DNA from: DATAEK01 sp036258055
GTDB taxonomy: Bacteria; Acidobacteriota; Vicinamibacteria; Vicinamibacterales; 2-12-FULL-66-21
Direction: 5' to 3'
Assembly: GCA_036258055.1 (NCBI GenBank)
Contig: DATAEK010000441.1
Location: forward strand, 1 to 7,010
Length of the DNA stretch: 7,010 nt
Shown here: positions 6,007 through 7,010 of the stretch, one piece after another
Layout of the letters: every line of letters starts with the position of its first letter
How positions within the stretch are numbered: position 1 is the stretch's first letter
The notes under the pieces: generated by a model
Told to the model about the DNA's origin: nothing
The model's database searches: none
Seen by the model: the letters and a program-made list of their open reading frames with translations, nothing else
Made by a program: the position numbers and the translations under genes

Positions 6007-6076
6007 AGCCGCTCAAAGCGGCTTGGCGGGGTCGCTAACGCGGCCCCGACGAATAAGGGCCACCGCGTCGGTGGCC
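6007..6076. other. Three further hairpins between tnpA and the right end (structured, possibly RNA)
   Basis: Hairpin C is AGCCGCT/AGCGGCT at 6007-6013 and 6017-6023, loop CAA. Hairpin B is GGGGTCGC/GCGGCCCC at 6028-6035 and 6040-6047, loop TAAC, with one G-T pair at 6032/6043 on the + strand. Hairpin A is GGCCACCG/CGGTGGCC at 6058-6065 and 6069-6076, loop CGT. With the right-end hairpin, four stem-loops fill about 100 nt with spacers of 4-12 nt. Hairpin A begins 2 nt after the tnpA stop on the minus strand and is followed there by CTTATT, so it may be a weak terminator. The others suggest a structured RNA or single-stranded-DNA signal. Confidence 0.6.
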
Positions 6077-6078
6077 GA

Positions 6079-6510
6079 TCAGCGCCAGAGCCCCAATTGG
6101 TCCAGGCGCGCGTCCTCTCGTTCCTGCTTTTGAATGTACTCGCGGATCACGCGCTCGTCGCGACCGACCGTGGACACGAAGTAGCCGCGCGCCCAGAAAT
6201 GCTGGCCCACAAAGTTCCGCTTCCGCTCCCCGTACACCCGCGCCAAATGGATCGCGCTTTTCCCCTTGATAAACCCGATCACTTGCGCCACCGCGTACTT
6301 CGGCGGGATGGCGATCAACATGTGGACATGGTCGGACAGCAGGTGGCCTTCTTCGATCCGACTCTCCTTCTGCCGCGCCAACGTCCGGAACACCTCCCCG
6401 AGGTATTGCCGTAGGTCTCCGTACAACGTCTTGCGCCGACATTTCGGAATGAACACCACGTGGTACTTGCAGTCCCATACCGAGTGATTCAGACTCTCGA
6501 CTGTGTCCAT
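6079..6510 (-). CDS. tnpA: IS200/IS605 family Y1 HUH transposase TnpA
   Basis: A 143-aa single-domain transposase that cuts and rejoins single-stranded DNA through a 5'-phosphotyrosine link, acting as a dimer. The ATG at 6510 gives the normal family N-terminus (LNHSVWDCKYHVVFIPKCRR). The HUH metal-binding motif is H61-V-H63 within GHLLSDHVHMLIAIPP. The catalytic tyrosine is Y125 in IREYIQKQ, with the helper Gln at Q129, the Y+4 spacing known from studied family members. VGQHFWARGYFVSTVGRDE (about 101-119) is a signature of the group. Length is full (usual 130-160 aa) and no frameshift is seen, so the enzyme is probably intact. A GAGAGG Shine-Dalgarno-like stretch is partly inside a palindrome (6512-6523). 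A longer minus-strand reading frame overlapping it (6035-6568) is a shadow without family resemblance. Confidence 0.96.
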   Translation of the reverse strand: MDTVESLNHSVWDCKYHVVFIPKCRRKTLYGDLRQYLGEVFRTLARQKESRIEEGHLLSDHVHMLIAIPPKYAVAQVIGFIKGKSAIHLARVYGERKRNFVGQHFWARGYFVSTVGRDERVIREYIQKQEREDARLDQLGLWR

Positions 6511-6511
6511 C

Positions 6512-6523
6512 AGGATGCATCCT
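6512..6523 (-). promoter_or_regulatory. 12-bp palindrome over the tnpA translation start region
   Basis: AGGATGCATCCT is perfectly self-complementary and ends 1 nt before the tnpA ATG. On the mRNA it includes the AGGA of the likely ribosome-binding stretch GAGAGGA. Folding into a 4-bp stem with loop TGCA would hide that site, and an intermolecular duplex is also possible. IS200 elements are known to keep transposase translation low through 5'-leader structure, so a regulatory role is reasonable but unproven. Confidence 0.45.
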
Positions 6524-6596
6524 CTCGTGTGCTTGGCGGCTCACGAGTGAAGTATCGACGGTGGACACACTCCCTCAGACGTCAAACATCTACTGC

Positions 6597-6617
6597 CTCC
6601 CCGGCCGAGCCGGGGGG
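6597..6617. repeat. Left-end hairpin of the IS200-type element
   Basis: CCCCGGC (6599-6605) pairs with GCCGGGG (6609-6615) around CGA, extended by a T-G wobble (6598/6616) and C-G (6597/6617) on the + strand. It lies 87 nt upstream of the tnpA start and mirrors the right-end hairpin. Confidence 0.75.
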
Positions 6618-6730
6618 CCTCCCGGGGCTGCTAGACTACTTCCCGGTGAAGAAATGACCTGTCGCAGCCCGTCGGACTGGCGATTCGCTGGGTACGGGTG
6701 TGACTGGTCGATTCATTTGATCGTGTTCGG
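6618..6730. other. Spacer between the IS200 left-end hairpin and the DDE transposase stop
   Basis: No credible gene lies in these 113 bp. They should contain the true left boundary of the IS200-type element and probably the terminal inverted repeat of the neighbouring DDE element, but neither can be placed without comparing other copies. A small CTTC/GAAG hairpin occurs at 6639-6651. Confidence 0.4.
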
Positions 6731-7010
6731 TTATGCGGCAGCTCTCGCATTCACGAATGCGGCGATGTTCCTCAAGTTGTCCGCGATGACGCCGAGCCCG
6801 ACCCATCGAGCCATGCCGTCGGTGCCATGGTAGCGACAGCGTCGCAGCCCATGCCGTCGTTTAATGACGCTGATGCGCCCTTCGCATCCGACGCGCCAGC
6901 GGTGCCCGCCTCGGAACCAGGCTTGACGTTCGTACGCGCGTCGCGCCGTCGACTTGGGGCCACGGCGCGGCAAGATGACGCGTCGCACGCCGCGGTGAGC
7001 GGCGGCCTGT
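6731..7010 (-). CDS. DDE transposase, C-terminal fragment (5' end outside window)
   Basis: The minus-strand frame is open from the window edge (first full codon 7009-7007) to TAA at 6733-6731, giving 92 residues. The segment FRGGHRWRVGCEGRISVIKR, followed by RHGLRRCRYHG and then RWVGLGVIADNLRNIAAF, matches the C-terminal end of DDE transposases in which a Glu sits in a 'G-x-EG-x-IS-x-x-KR' helix. E43 of the fragment (6883-6881) should be the third acidic catalytic residue. The pattern 'EG.IS.LKR..GL.RC' recalls ISNCY/IS5-like groups, but I cannot fix the family from this piece. The GTG at 6988 is internal, not the start, since family-like sequence (AAHRGVRRV) continues upstream of it. The protein has a natural-looking C-terminus, so truncation is due to the window, not visible decay. 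Confidence 0.82.
   Translation of the reverse strand, partial: QAAAHRGVRRVILPRRGPKSTARRAYERQAWFRGGHRWRVGCEGRISVIKRRHGLRRCRYHGTDGMARWVGLGVIADNLRNIAAFVNARAAA

Larger units (their letters stand above)
5976..6617 (-). mobile_element. IS200-type insertion sequence (IS200/IS605 family, tnpA only)
   Basis: One Y1 transposase gene is bracketed by two near-identical hairpins, CCCCGGCnGAGCCGGGGG, at the right end (5976-5994) and left end (6597-6617), seen on the + strand. Subterminal hairpins recognised as single-stranded DNA, rather than terminal inverted repeats, are the hallmark of this family. The size of about 0.65 kb matches tnpA-only IS200 elements, and no tnpB (accessory RNA-guided nuclease) is present. 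The true cleavage sites should lie some 5-40 nt outside the hairpins, so the edges given are minimum limits. The transposase and end structures look intact, so the element may be active; this is inference. TTGACG on the minus strand (6585-6580) is a possible -35 for tnpA, but no -10 at normal spacing was found. Confidence 0.8.

Noticed and set aside
5768..6016. Minus-strand open frame of 82 codons in the repeat region
   Set aside because: Its sequence is only a translation of the tandem repeats (repeating Ala-Val-Gly and Pro-Arg-Ser blocks).
6035..6568. Minus-strand 177-codon frame overlapping tnpA
   Set aside because: The overlapping 143-codon frame has every IS200 transposase motif; this one has none.
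5976..6617. IS605-type element with a tnpB/omegaRNA nuclease system
   Set aside because: No TnpB-like open frame occurs on either strand between or next to the end hairpins; only the structured tail hints at such ancestry.
6661..6850. 10-bp repeat GTCGCAGCCC at 6661-6670 and 6841-6850
   Set aside because: Too short to be meaningful at this GC content; the second copy lies in transposase coding sequence.

Overview
The window looks like chromosomal DNA of a GC-rich soil-type bacterium, most likely an Acidobacteriota member of the Vicinamibacteria/Solibacter kind. This is inferred from three things: a large MacB/FtsX-type permease with no ATPase partner (the pattern called acidobacterial duplicated orphan permease, ADOP), a Tat-exported Gfo/Idh/MocA oxidoreductase beside a GMC oxidoreductase, and GC-rich palindromic and tandem intergenic repeats. 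No rRNA or other phylogenetic marker is present, so the assignment is tentative.

Left part (1-1731): the last 38 codons of a GMC flavoprotein oxidoreductase on + converge on a complete Gfo/Idh/MocA oxidoreductase on -. The 115-bp gap between them is packed with GC-rich palindromes. In this lineage such pairs usually belong to envelope-side sugar or glycoside oxidation; the substrate cannot be read from the sequence.

Middle part (1732-3241): a 279-bp divergent spacer holds a candidate promoter for each flanking gene. It leads into a 185-aa J-domain protein with a winged-helix-like C-terminal half. That gene converges, with only 6 bp between stop codons, on a small lipoprotein with a Pro/Gln linker and a beta-rich domain. 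A 211-bp divergent spacer follows.

Right-centre (3242-5701): one complete 819-aa ADOP-like permease with two FtsX-type modules and no ABC ATPase gene in view.

Right part (5702-7010): repeats and mobile DNA. A roughly 190-bp element with imperfect inverted arms (about 5765-5951) surrounds GC-rich tandem repeats, with further direct repeats on its left. Next is a compact IS200-type element (about 5976-6617) on -: a 143-aa Y1 HUH transposase, near-identical hairpins at both ends, three more hairpins packed between its stop codon and right-end hairpin, and a palindrome over its ribosome-binding region. No tnpB is present. The right edge holds the C-terminal part of an unrelated DDE transposase.

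The left 5.7 kb reads as ordinary chromosome. The least explained structure is the four-hairpin tail of the IS200 element and the inverted-repeat element next to it. I do not see a clearly new multi-gene system.
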